Below are positions 27,362-35,627 of a stretch of 64,000 nt of DNA, piece by piece. This DNA comes from an uncultured Desulfovibrio sp. GTDB taxonomy: Bacteria; Desulfobacterota; Desulfovibrionia; Desulfovibrionales; Desulfovibrionaceae. The notes beneath the pieces were generated by a model. It ran no database searches, had not been told where the DNA came from, and worked only from the letters and a program-made list of their open reading frames with translations. The DNA lies in NCBI RefSeq assembly GCF_902477725.1, contig NZ_CABSIF010000002.1, positions 1 to 64,000 on the forward strand, in the 5' to 3' direction. Positions within the stretch are counted from its first letter, which is position 1, and every line of letters begins with the position of its first letter. The translations under genes were made by a program, and so were the position numbers.

Positions 27362-29899
27362 ATGTTCCCAAGCCCAGACGGAAAGCAGAGTGATTCCAGC
27401 CCGTTCAATGCCTCGTTCTGCGTAGATCTGCACGTCCATTCCCGCCATTCAACCTGCCCCTCGCAGTGGATTTTGCAAAAGATCGGCTGCGGCGAAAGTT
27501 ACACACCTCCCCGCAAGATTTACGACATCGCCAGAGCCAGGGGCATGGACTACGTTACGATTACAGATCACGACACCATTGCTGGCGCGCTGGAAATCGC
27601 CCATTTGTCGCAGACCTTCATCAGCGAAGAAATTTCGGCCTACTTTCCTGAGGACAAGTGCGAGATTCACGTGCTCGCCTGGGATATCACGGAAGCGCAG
27701 CACCGGGAGATAACCCAGCTCAGGGGCAACATCTTTGAGCTTGTTCCCTACCTGATGGGGCAGGGCATTGCCCATGCTTGCGCGCACCCCCTGTGCGCGG
27801 CCAATAACCGGTTGACCCTGGGCCATGTGGAACAGCTCATACTGTTGTTTTCAGTTTTTGAACTTAACGGCGCGCGCAATAATGTGCAGAATGACGCGCT
27901 GCGCCAGATTGTGGCCGACCTGACTCCGGAGTCCACAGCCAGAATGGAAGAAAAGCACGGTCTTGACGCGCTTGTTGCTCAGCCCTGGCGCAAGAGCTTT
28001 GTGGCCGGGTCTGACGACCATTCCTCATGCAATATCGCCAGAAGTTCCACCGTGATAGAAGTCCCCCGCGCGGAACTGGGCTGCTCGGGCCACGCCCCGG
28101 CTTCGGCCCTGCTACGGGCTGTCATGGCAGGGGGCACCACGCCTCGTGTCATACCTGCAACGCCGCTGGGCTTTGCCCATAATCTGTATGCCATCGGCTA
28201 CCAGTTCTATAAAAATTCCACGGGGCTCGCGCAGGATATCAACAACAGCACAGTGCTGCGCTTTGCTGAAAACATGCTTACGGGCAAGCCAGACACGCGC
28301 ACCCGCAACATCAAGACGCGCGTCATGTCCATTGGCGGATTTTTGCTCAACTGCGGCAGATGGGTGTCCCGCTCTGAGAAAAGCATGCAGGAAAACATGC
28401 TTGAGGCGGCTGGCAGGGCCATTGCCCAATCTCCGGAGCTTGCCGTGGCGGCGGACAGCGTCAACGTCATTGTGCCGCAGGAGCGCATGCCCCGGCGTGA
28501 GGCGTTGCTGGCCCGTTTTGTGGGCGATGTGGCGGAAAACGTGCAGCTTGCCTGCGCCAATTCTGTTTTGTCCGATGTGCTCAAGGGAAATTTTTTCAAT
28601 GTGTTCAAGCTGGTGGGAGCCATGGGATCGCTCTACGCCATGCTTGCCCCTTATGGCATTGGCTATTCGCTTTTTGCGCAGGATAAAATGTTTACGCGCG
28701 AATGCCTGCGCCGTTTTCGCCCTAGGGACGCCAGATCCGACACTGCGGACAGGGCCGCCATTGCCCACTTTACAGATACCTATCTTGAGGTGAACGGCGT
28801 TGCCAAAACCCTGCAATCCATGCTGCCCCTGGCGCGGGAGCAGGGCAAAAAAATGGATATCCTCACCTGCGTTCGGGCAGAAAATGTGACAGGCAGTCAC
28901 TCCGACGGACTTGGCCCCATAAATTTCAACCCCACGGGCAGTTTTTCCATTCCTGAATATCCCGAGCTGACGTTGCACTATCCGCCCGCGCTTAAAATTG
29001 TGCAGCACTGCTATGAGAGTGGTTACACCCTGCTGCACTCCGCAACGCCCGGCCCCATGGGGCTAGCTGCCCTGCTGACCGCAAAAATGCTCAAGCTGCC
29101 CATCCACGCCACCTACCACACGGCCTTTCCGCAGTATATTCTGGAGCTGACGGGCGACACCTCGCTGGAGGAAGCCACATGGCGGTATGTGTACTGGTAC
29201 TATAACCAGATGGATGTGGTCTTTGCGCCCTCGGCTGCCACCATGAAGGAACTGATCTCCCACGGTCTGCCAGAGGAAAAAATCCGCCTCTATCCTCGTG
29301 GGGTGGACGCCTCGCGCTACACGCCCGCCTGGTGCAACAGCGGGCGGGAAAGTGCTCAGGGTACACGTTTTTTGTATGTGGGGCGGCTCTCAAGAGAAAA
29401 AAGCGTCAACCGTCTCGTGGATGCCTTCAGGATGGTGCTGGAGCATATCCCCGGCGCGCAGCTGACCATTGTGGGCGACGGCCCGCAGGCTGGGGAACTT
29501 CAGGCGCAGGCTGCGGACATGCCCGTGACCTTTACGGGCTATCTGAGCGGGGCAGCGCTTGTGCAGGCCTATGAAGAAGCCGACATCTTTGTTTTCCCTT
29601 CAACCACAGATACGTATGGCAAGGTTGTGCTGGAGGCGCAGGCTGCGGGGTTGGCAGTGGTGGTGAGCGGGCAGGGCGGCCCCAGAGAAAACGTGGTGCC
29701 TGATAAAAGCGGCATAGTAGTGCGGCAGGAAACGGCAGAGGCCTATGCCTCGGCCATGGTGGCTCTGGCAAGCGATGAGGCCATGCTGTTTGCCATGAAG
29801 CGCGAGGCCCGCTGCTATGCAGAATCGCGCAGCTCGCAAAAGGCCTTTGCCGCCCAGTGGAAGCTCATTGAAACCCTGACGCCCCAAGCCTGCTGGTAG
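27362..29899 (+). CDS. PHP phosphoesterase fused to a family-4 glycosyltransferase
   Basis: An 845-residue cytosolic protein. A PHP domain fills about residues 18-260, with metal-ligand motifs DLHVHSRHS, TITDHDTIAG, EIHVLAW, CAHPLC and GSDDHSS all intact. A middle region of about 230 residues is unassigned. From about residue 490 there is a GT-B glycosyltransferase: an acceptor half (NGVAKTL, then THATYHTAFP-like and PSAATMKELISHG), then a donor half with FLYVGRLSREKSVNRL, LTIVGDGP and the EADIFVFPSTTDTYGKVVLE nucleotide-sugar block. I start at 27362, where AGGAGG stands 7 bases upstream; a GTG at 27275 is also in frame. The combination suggests glycosyl transfer with removal of a phosphate, but no substrate can be named. 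Confidence 0.88.
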   Translation: MFPSPDGKQSDSSPFNASFCVDLHVHSRHSTCPSQWILQKIGCGESYTPPRKIYDIARARGMDYVTITDHDTIAGALEIAHLSQTFISEEISAYFPEDKCEIHVLAWDITEAQHREITQLRGNIFELVPYLMGQGIAHACAHPLCAANNRLTLGHVEQLILLFSVFELNGARNNVQNDALRQIVADLTPESTARMEEKHGLDALVAQPWRKSFVAGSDDHSSCNIARSSTVIEVPRAELGCSGHAPASALLRAVMAGGTTPRVIPATPLGFAHNLYAIGYQFYKNSTGLAQDINNSTVLRFAENMLTGKPDTRTRNIKTRVMSIGGFLLNCGRWVSRSEKSMQENMLEAAGRAIAQSPELAVAADSVNVIVPQERMPRREALLARFVGDVAENVQLACANSVLSDVLKGNFFNVFKLVGAMGSLYAMLAPYGIGYSLFAQDKMFTRECLRRFRPRDARSDTADRAAIAHFTDTYLEVNGVAKTLQSMLPLAREQGKKMDILTCVRAENVTGSHSDGLGPINFNPTGSFSIPEYPELTLHYPPALKIVQHCYESGYTLLHSATPGPMGLAALLTAKMLKLPIHATYHTAFPQYILELTGDTSLEEATWRYVYWYYNQMDVVFAPSAATMKELISHGLPEEKIRLYPRGVDASRYTPAWCNSGRESAQGTRFLYVGRLSREKSVNRLVDAFRMVLEHIPGAQLTIVGDGPQAGELQAQAADMPVTFTGYLSGAALVQAYEEADIFVFPSTTDTYGKVVLEAQAAGLAVVVSGQGGPRENVVPDKSGIVVRQETAEAYASAMVALASDEAMLFAMKREARCYAESRSSQKAFAAQWKLIETLTPQACW

Positions 29900-29999
29900 C
29901 CTTTGCGGCATACCGCAAGGCCAGCCTGGCACGTTCTGTACAATGTGCTTAACCGCTCTGGCAGCAAAATAACGCAAGACGGGGGTTGATATCAGCCTG

Positions 30000-30032
30000 A
30001 CCGCCCTTGGCAGAATGCCCGGGGCGGTTTTT
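30000..30032 (+). terminator. Intrinsic terminator of the PHP/GT gene
   Basis: ACCGCCC pairs with GGGCGGT, followed by T5. Its last bases touch the stop codon of the small convergent gene. Confidence 0.75.
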
Positions 30033-30252
30033 AGTCGCTGATTCTGCTCACAAGGCGGGCCAGTACATCGGGGCCATCCTTGAGGAGCCTTTCGCGCATG
30101 ACAGAAGCCTCGCTGAAGGTAATTTCCTCAAGCAGGTCTTTGCCTTTCTCCGGATTGCTGGAAATGATGGCTTCAAAGGTCTGGGCCACAGCTCCCTCAT
30201 CACGGCCAGTCAGTTGGCTGAGGGCACCAATCAAAACATCAACTCTGCGCAT
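30031..30252 (-). CDS. Small conserved-looking hypothetical protein
   Basis: A 73-residue protein of no family I recognise. It is rich in charged residues and predicted helical (LIGALSQLTGRDEGAVAQTF; later LLEEITFSEASVMRERLL). No signal peptide or membrane segment is seen. AGGA stands about 9 bases before the ATG at 30252, and its composition matches real genes of the window better than the opposite strand, which has no protein-like reading. It lies downstream of the HD-GYP gene on the same strand with about 240 bases between them. Confidence 0.55.
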   Translation of the reverse strand: MRRVDVLIGALSQLTGRDEGAVAQTFEAIISSNPEKGKDLLEEITFSEASVMRERLLKDGPDVLARLVSRISD

Positions 30253-30495
30253 GAAAATTATCCTTAAGCCTGATGCGTTTTGACATTGCAAATTCCGGGG
30301 CAGGGCGTTGCCGCATCCCAGATGGTGAACATGCTGAAATAGCAGGTTTATCCCTTGCCAGATGTATAGCGTTTACAGCACCTGCGGGCAAGCCCGGATG
30401 TGATAAGAAAGTCATTGCGTATTTGTGGCAGAAAATGCCGTGGGTTGCTGGCTGAGCGGCTAAAAAGTGTTTGTCTGCACGACCAGTAATCTGAC

Positions 30496-31647
30496 CTACG
30501 CTGGGCCGCCCAGTAACAATGGTATGTCAAAATGTGCAGATTCGGCAGCAGAAAGAGACCGCGTGATGCGCAGGCCAATGTAGCGCGTGAGGTCAACAAA
30601 CTGCGGCTGAATGGTGCGTCCATCCGGGTCTCGCGCCACAAGAACGCAGGGTTGGGCGGGGAAATTGGGGTTGGAGCGGCACACAATGCCCTGGTGTTCG
30701 TTTGAGAGTTCCACAGCAGTGCCCACGGGGAAAATGCCCACCATCTTGATGAACCGTTCCACATAGCCGGGTGCCCAGGCCTGGCCGCGCATTTTGTACA
30801 TCATGCCCAGCGCCTTGTTGGGGGCCAATGCTCCTTTGTAAACACGCTTGGACGAAAGCGCGTCATACACGTCGCTGAGCGAAAGAATACGTCCAAAAAC
30901 GCCAATCTGCTTGCCAGAAAGCCGATTGGGATAGCCCGTACCATTGTGCTTTTCGTGGTGCTGCGCGATACCTTCAATGGCTTCATGCTCAACACTTGAA
31001 AACTGTTTGATTTTTTCAACACCAAGCAGCACATGCGACCGCATGACCTCAAATTCCTGAAACGTCAGGGAGCGGGGCGCGGTGAGAATTTCGTTGGGAA
31101 TCAGCGCCTTGCCGTAATCGTGCAGTAGCCCGGCCAGCCCCACGTTGTGCAGGCGGTCATCGGGCATACCCAGAAAATTGGCAAAGGCCACAGCAAAAAT
31201 GGTTACGTTGACGCTGTGGGCATAGGTGTATTCGTCTGTTTTTTTGAGCAGAGAAAGCGTCACCAGCGCGTCAACGTTGCGCGAAAGGCTTTTGATGATG
31301 TCGCCTACCAGCGGGCGCGCAAAGGTAAGATCAAGCGCGCCGCCTCTGGCGGATTCGAGAAAGTTTTTCACATTCTCGTAGGCGTCTTCATAAATTCTGT
31401 TGGCGGCCTGTAGTTCTATGGCAAGCGGGGTGTTTGGCTGGGGAGCAGCGGAATTTTCGTCGCGTGAGCGTTCCGGGTCGTAATATGCTTCGGCAAATCC
31501 CTGAAGGATTATGCCGTTGATCTCATCGTTCGAAGCCAAAATTCCCTCCTGCATATACAGCAGGGGGGCTTTCAGCCATGATATCCCAGGATCAACAATA
31601 TACATCCCCGGGCGTAGGGTTGAAACGGGTATTTTGATGTGGGACAT
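30496..31647 (-). CDS. HD-GYP cyclic di-GMP phosphodiesterase
   Basis: A 383-residue cytosolic protein. The N-terminal ~100 residues match DUF3391 (IKIPVSTLRPGMYIVD), a domain often joined to HD-GYP. The catalytic domain spans about residues 125-310: histidine in THSVNV-like AHSVNV, the HDYGK metal pair, HHEKHNGTGYPNRL with the GYP signature, and SLSDVYDALSS. All metal ligands appear present, so it should hydrolyse cyclic di-GMP, opposing the GGDEF protein 7 kb away. I start at 31647; a GTG at 31719 would add 24 residues unlike the family. The ribosome site is weak. Confidence 0.92.
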   Translation of the reverse strand: MSHIKIPVSTLRPGMYIVDPGISWLKAPLLYMQEGILASNDEINGIILQGFAEAYYDPERSRDENSAAPQPNTPLAIELQAANRIYEDAYENVKNFLESARGGALDLTFARPLVGDIIKSLSRNVDALVTLSLLKKTDEYTYAHSVNVTIFAVAFANFLGMPDDRLHNVGLAGLLHDYGKALIPNEILTAPRSLTFQEFEVMRSHVLLGVEKIKQFSSVEHEAIEGIAQHHEKHNGTGYPNRLSGKQIGVFGRILSLSDVYDALSSKRVYKGALAPNKALGMMYKMRGQAWAPGYVERFIKMVGIFPVGTAVELSNEHQGIVCRSNPNFPAQPCVLVARDPDGRTIQPQFVDLTRYIGLRITRSLSAAESAHFDIPLLLGGPA

Positions 31648-31984
31648 GTGGTCTTGATCGCCTGGATATAAGTTTTTGCCTTGATCTTCGCAGATAGCAA
31701 ACCCCGCAGTAATGCCCACGCAAGGCCAACACGCCGCCGCAAATAGATTTCGGAATTATGCGATATTTGAAAAATAAATTCAACACGCAATTTGCTGAGA
31801 ATTAATTCTTATGATTACAGGTGAGTATAGATGCCGCTCGTCACGCTTGTGGGCCGATTGTGTAAAGGATATAGACCTGCTTGGCAGAAAAAGGCTTCAC
31901 CATGTGTGCAGCGCACTAATCTGTAAGTTATAGTTCCCAAAAGTTGCTGTTTGACGCCGTAGTGCGGCGCAGGAGTTTCCCTCT

Positions 31985-33070
31985 ATGTTCAGCTCAGTCA
32001 GCTTGGTTTTGCGGTTGCGGCATACCGTTGCTCTTTCGGCAGGCGTGTTTTGCATTTTAGCGGGCATATGCGCTGCCCTGGTGGGGCAACCCGCAGTTGC
32101 TGCTTCTGTTGCTGCAGATGCTGCGTCTACTGCCCCGGCTATTGCTTCGTCTGCTCCGGCCCCCTCTTGGGCGCCTGATGCGCAGGATGCCCGCAAGGCT
32201 TTGCGCAACGATGCAACCCCGCCCGTCAAACGCGAACCTTCAGTGATGCTTCCTCCGCTCGGGCCCGATGCGGTGGGTACCATCCGGCGGGTAGCGCTGG
32301 CAGATGGGGCCAAGGTGGTTGCCCTTACCTTTGATCTTTGCGAGCTGGACACAGTCACCACCGGCTGCGATATGGATATCCTCGGTTTTTTGCGGGCTGA
32401 GCATATCCCGGCCACGCTCTTTATGGGCGGCAAGTGGATGCGCACCCATTCCCGCCGGGTGCTGCAAATCATGACCGAGCCGCAGTTTGAAATAGCCAAC
32501 CATGCGTGGTCGCACGGCAATTTTGCCCTGCTTTCGCCAGCTGGCCTGCGCGCCCAGGTTTTGTGGACGCAGGCTCAGTATGAGCTGCTGCGCGAGGAGG
32601 CCTTGCGCGATGCCAGGGCACAGGGCCGCCCGGAGCCTGTCATGCAGCCTGTGCCCACACTGTTTCGTTTGCCCTACGGGCGTTGCAGCGACCAGTCTTT
32701 GCAGGCGCTGGCAAAGCTGGGCATGCAGGTGGTGCAGTGGGATGTGGTGGCGGAATCCGGCGCGGACAATACCAATATCGAGCATGCGCGGCGCGAGGCC
32801 CATCTGGTTGCCTCGCAGGTCAAACCGGGTTCCATACTGCTGTTCCACGCCAATCTGGTACCCAAGGGCTCAGCGCAACTGTTGCGCGAGACTGTGGCGG
32901 AACTGCGCCGTAGAGGCTACAATTTCGTTTCTGTGAGTACCCTGCTGGGCATGGGGGTTCCGCAACGCACCATGAACGGCTATTTTACATCGCCGGGCGA
33001 CAACAAGGCGCTGGACAGCAAATTCGGTGTTGACGGCACCGGGCGGCATACGCCCTTTAACGGCGAGTAG
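31985..33070 (+). CDS. Polysaccharide deacetylase (NodB-like), exported
   Basis: A 361-residue secreted or periplasmic protein. A signal peptide covers about residues 1-40 (VALSAGVFCILAGICAAL, ending AVAAS), then an Ala/Pro-rich linker to about 75. The NodB domain follows: motif 1 is TFDLCELDT instead of the usual TFDDG, motif 2 is NHAWSH (HxxxH metal site), motif 3 is FRLPYG, motif 5 is ILLFHAN. The second aspartate of motif 1, normally a zinc ligand, is a leucine; I recall the DLCE variant from other bacterial members. AGGAG precedes the ATG. It should act on a cell-surface glycan, peptidoglycan or exopolysaccharide. The HAD gene follows 36 bases later, probably co-transcribed. Confidence 0.88.
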   Translation: MFSSVSLVLRLRHTVALSAGVFCILAGICAALVGQPAVAASVAADAASTAPAIASSAPAPSWAPDAQDARKALRNDATPPVKREPSVMLPPLGPDAVGTIRRVALADGAKVVALTFDLCELDTVTTGCDMDILGFLRAEHIPATLFMGGKWMRTHSRRVLQIMTEPQFEIANHAWSHGNFALLSPAGLRAQVLWTQAQYELLREEALRDARAQGRPEPVMQPVPTLFRLPYGRCSDQSLQALAKLGMQVVQWDVVAESGADNTNIEHARREAHLVASQVKPGSILLFHANLVPKGSAQLLRETVAELRRRGYNFVSVSTLLGMGVPQRTMNGYFTSPGDNKALDSKFGVDGTGRHTPFNGE

Positions 33071-33106
33071 CCCTTCGCCTGAAATCGGAAGCAAGGAATC
33101 CCCTTC

Positions 33107-33751
33107 GTGAAGCAATACCTTTTTTTTGATCTTGATGGCACGGTGACAGACTCCAAGACCGGCATCATCCGTTCTGTGCAGCATGCCCTGCAGTATTTTG
33201 GCGTTTCCCGCGCTGACGATGACCTGCTGTACTTTATCGGCCCTCCGCTGAAGGATTCGTTCGGCAAGCTGTTTGGGGGCGACACTGCCAAGGCTGAATT
33301 GGCCGTGCAGAAATACCGTGAATATTATTCAGTCACGGGTATATTTGAAAATGCGCTTTATGACGGCGTGGCAGACATGCTGGCCGATCTGCGGCGCGAA
33401 GGCCGGGTGTTGTCGCTGGCTACATCCAAGCCGGAACCCTTTGCCCAGCGCATTCTGGATCATTTTGACATTGCCAGCCTCTTTGACCATGTGGCGGGAG
33501 CGGAGTTGACCGGCCCGCGCAACAGCAAAACGTCCGTGCTGCGGCATGCCTGCGGCCTGTGCGGCGTTGCGGATATGGCGCAATGCCTGATGGTGGGCGA
33601 CAGAAAATATGACATTCTTGGCGCGCATGCCGTGGGTATGGACGGTGTGGGCGTACTCTATGGCTACGGCTCGCGCGGCGAACTTGAAGAAGCCGGGGCG
33701 GACAGCCTGTGTGATGATGTACCCGCCCTGCGGCAACTGCTCCTTGCCTGA
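33107..33751 (+). CDS. HAD phosphatase, phosphoglycolate-phosphatase-like
   Basis: A 214-residue cytosolic phosphatase of HAD subfamily IA. Motif I is FFDLDGTVTDS (residues 6-16), motif II is ATSKP, and motif IV is MVGDRKYDILGA. A helical C1 cap lies between motifs I and II. Members include phosphoglycolate phosphatase and pyrophosphatase PpaX; which one cannot be decided here. The start codon is GTG with AAGGA about 9 bases upstream. It lies directly behind the deacetylase gene and is followed by a strong bidirectional terminator. Confidence 0.9.
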   Translation: MKQYLFFDLDGTVTDSKTGIIRSVQHALQYFGVSRADDDLLYFIGPPLKDSFGKLFGGDTAKAELAVQKYREYYSVTGIFENALYDGVADMLADLRREGRVLSLATSKPEPFAQRILDHFDIASLFDHVAGAELTGPRNSKTSVLRHACGLCGVADMAQCLMVGDRKYDILGAHAVGMDGVGVLYGYGSRGELEEAGADSLCDDVPALRQLLLA

Positions 33752-33785
33752 TTGTTGCCACGGTCTGGCATGAGCCTCAGACAAC

Positions 33786-33817
33786 AAAAAAACTCCCCGC
33801 AAGCGGGGAGTTTTTTT
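33786..33817. terminator. Bidirectional intrinsic terminator
   Basis: A 15-bp perfect stem (ACTCCCCGC core) with A7 at the left and T7 at the right. It separates the HAD gene from the convergent lysC gene. Confidence 0.92.
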
Positions 33818-33850
33818 GTTCAATATGTCGGTAAACTGTATGGCAGGCGT

Positions 33851-35086
33851 CTAGCCCAGATCCCAGTCCAGCCCGAAGGTGTCGTGCAGAATGCGCACGG
33901 CAAGTTCAACGTATTTTTCCTGAATCAGGATGGTAATTTTGATTTCAGAGGTGCTGATCATAAGGATATTGATGCCTTCCTGAGTCAGTGCGGCAAAGGC
34001 CCGCGCTGCAACTCCGGAATGGTTGCGCATGCCTACGCCGATGGCGGAAACCTTGGACACGCTCACGTCGTGCAGCACTTCGCGCGCGCCGGTCTTTTGG
34101 GCGACTTCTTCCATCATCTGCAAGGTCTGCTTGAGATCCTTGCGCGAGATGGTGAAGGTCATGTCGGTGTGGCCGTCCTGGCTGGTGTTCTGCACGATCA
34201 TGTCGACCAGAATGCCCTTTTCGGAAAGAGGGCCAAACACCGCCGCAGCCGTACCGGGCACGTCGGGAAGGTCGCGCAGGGTCACGCGGGCCTGATCTTT
34301 GTCATATGCAATGCCGGAAACGAGTACGGCTTCCATGGTGGAGTCCTCCTGAGTGACAAGCGTGCCTGGATCATCGCTGAACGTAGAGCGCACGCGCACG
34401 GGAACCTTATATTTTTTGGCAAATTCTACCGAGCGGATGTGCAGCACCTTGGCCCCCATGCTTGCCATTTCAAGCATTTCCTCATAGGCAACGCGGTCCA
34501 TTTTGCGGGCCGTGGAGCAGATGTTGGGGTCGGTGGTGTAAACGCCGTCAACGTCGGTGTAAATGTCGCATTCCACAGAGCCGAGGGAGGCGGCAAGCGC
34601 CACCGCCGAGGTGTCCGAACCGCCGCGCCCGAGCGTGGTGATGCGGCCATCTTCTGTGCAACCCTGAAACCCGGCGACCACAAGCACATCGTAGTCGTTA
34701 AGGTATTTGCGCAGGGAATTGCTGTCGATGGAGCGAATGCGCGCACGGCCAAAATCGTTGTCCGTGGTGATGGGAATCTGCCAGCCGAGCAGCGAGCGGG
34801 CGCGGATGCCCGCATCTTTGAGCAGCATGGTGAACAGGCTGATGGAAACCTGTTCGCCAGTGGAAACGAGCGAATCAACTTCCGCGCGGTCAGGCGTGGA
34901 AGACCATTCATCAGCAAGGGCAAGCAGCTTGTTGGTGTCGCCAGCCCGCGCCGAAAGCACCGCAATGACCTTATACCCCTTGGCAAGGCCTCCCAGCACT
35001 TTCTCGCGTACCTGCTTCATGCACTCCAGCTTGGCAACGGAAGTGCCGCCAAATTTCTGGACCAGAATTTTCATGCCTGTATCCAT
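33851..35086 (-). CDS. lysC: Aspartate kinase
   Basis: A 411-residue cytosolic enzyme that phosphorylates aspartate, the first step toward lysine, threonine and methionine. The kinase domain begins KILVQKFGGTSVA and contains LVSTGEQVS and GRGGSDTSAVALAA. Two ACT domains occupy about residues 265-411 (the LRDLPDVPG and VSAIGVGMRNHSGVAARAF regions) and normally give feedback control by lysine or threonine. I chose the ATG at 35086 with AAGGA 9 bases upstream; an ATG four codons later is possible. It is the last gene of acpS-nnr-tsaE-lysC. Confidence 0.96.
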   Translation of the reverse strand: MDTGMKILVQKFGGTSVAKLECMKQVREKVLGGLAKGYKVIAVLSARAGDTNKLLALADEWSSTPDRAEVDSLVSTGEQVSISLFTMLLKDAGIRARSLLGWQIPITTDNDFGRARIRSIDSNSLRKYLNDYDVLVVAGFQGCTEDGRITTLGRGGSDTSAVALAASLGSVECDIYTDVDGVYTTDPNICSTARKMDRVAYEEMLEMASMGAKVLHIRSVEFAKKYKVPVRVRSTFSDDPGTLVTQEDSTMEAVLVSGIAYDKDQARVTLRDLPDVPGTAAAVFGPLSEKGILVDMIVQNTSQDGHTDMTFTISRKDLKQTLQMMEEVAQKTGAREVLHDVSVSKVSAIGVGMRNHSGVAARAFAALTQEGINILMISTSEIKITILIQEKYVELAVRILHDTFGLDWDLG

Positions 35087-35135
35087 TGTCCTCAATCCTT
35101 GATGGGTACAACAGGTCAGCCCACCCCGGAACTGG

Positions 35136-35627
35136 TTACCCGTGGTCAGGACTGTCCACAGGCCAATTTCGGCGCAGGTGGCGCAAAAGCTCAGCAGCAA
35201 TAGGGCCGTGAGCTTGCAGCGTCAGTAGGCGACTTTCTTCGCACGGTTGCAACGAGATGTCCAGATAATCTTGCGGCATTTCCGCCTCAGGCAGGTATTC
35301 CGACCATTCCAGCACAGACAGGATTTGCGGATTGTCCAGACCTTCTGCAATTTCATCAGGCAGGCTGCCGGGGCTGCGGTACAGATCGCTGTGTATGACA
35401 GGCGGCTGGGTGGGGTAGTAGTTGCAGAGCGTGAACGAAGGGCTGCCCACCTCGGCCTGATCGCCGCCGGGCATGGCCTCCACAAGGGAGCGGGTGAGCG
35501 TCGTTTTGCCGCTGCCAAGCGGACCGCGCAGCAACAATGCCGCAATGCCGCAGGTGGCGACAGCCTCGGCAAGCATATGCCCAAGGCGGTTGGTATCAGA
35601 AAGATTGCGCAAGATTATCTGGGCCAT
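35136..35627 (-). CDS. tsaE: tRNA threonylcarbamoyladenosine synthesis ATPase TsaE
   Basis: A 163-residue P-loop ATPase of the TsaE/YjeE family, which works with TsaB and TsaD to put t6A at position 37 of ANN-reading tRNAs. The Walker A motif is GPLGSGKTTL near residue 35, the family SPSFTLCNYY follows, and HSDLYR and VLEWSEYLP are further hallmarks. It overlaps the end of nnr by 13 bases. The tail of ~15 residues beyond the conserved core is not informative. Confidence 0.94.
   Translation of the reverse strand: MAQIILRNLSDTNRLGHMLAEAVATCGIAALLLRGPLGSGKTTLTRSLVEAMPGGDQAEVGSPSFTLCNYYPTQPPVIHSDLYRSPGSLPDEIAEGLDNPQILSVLEWSEYLPEAEMPQDYLDISLQPCEESRLLTLQAHGPIAAELLRHLRRNWPVDSPDHG

Noticed and set aside
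34023..35102. Long plus-strand frames opposite lysC
   Set aside because: Mirror frames of a GC-rich real gene; no protein-family character.
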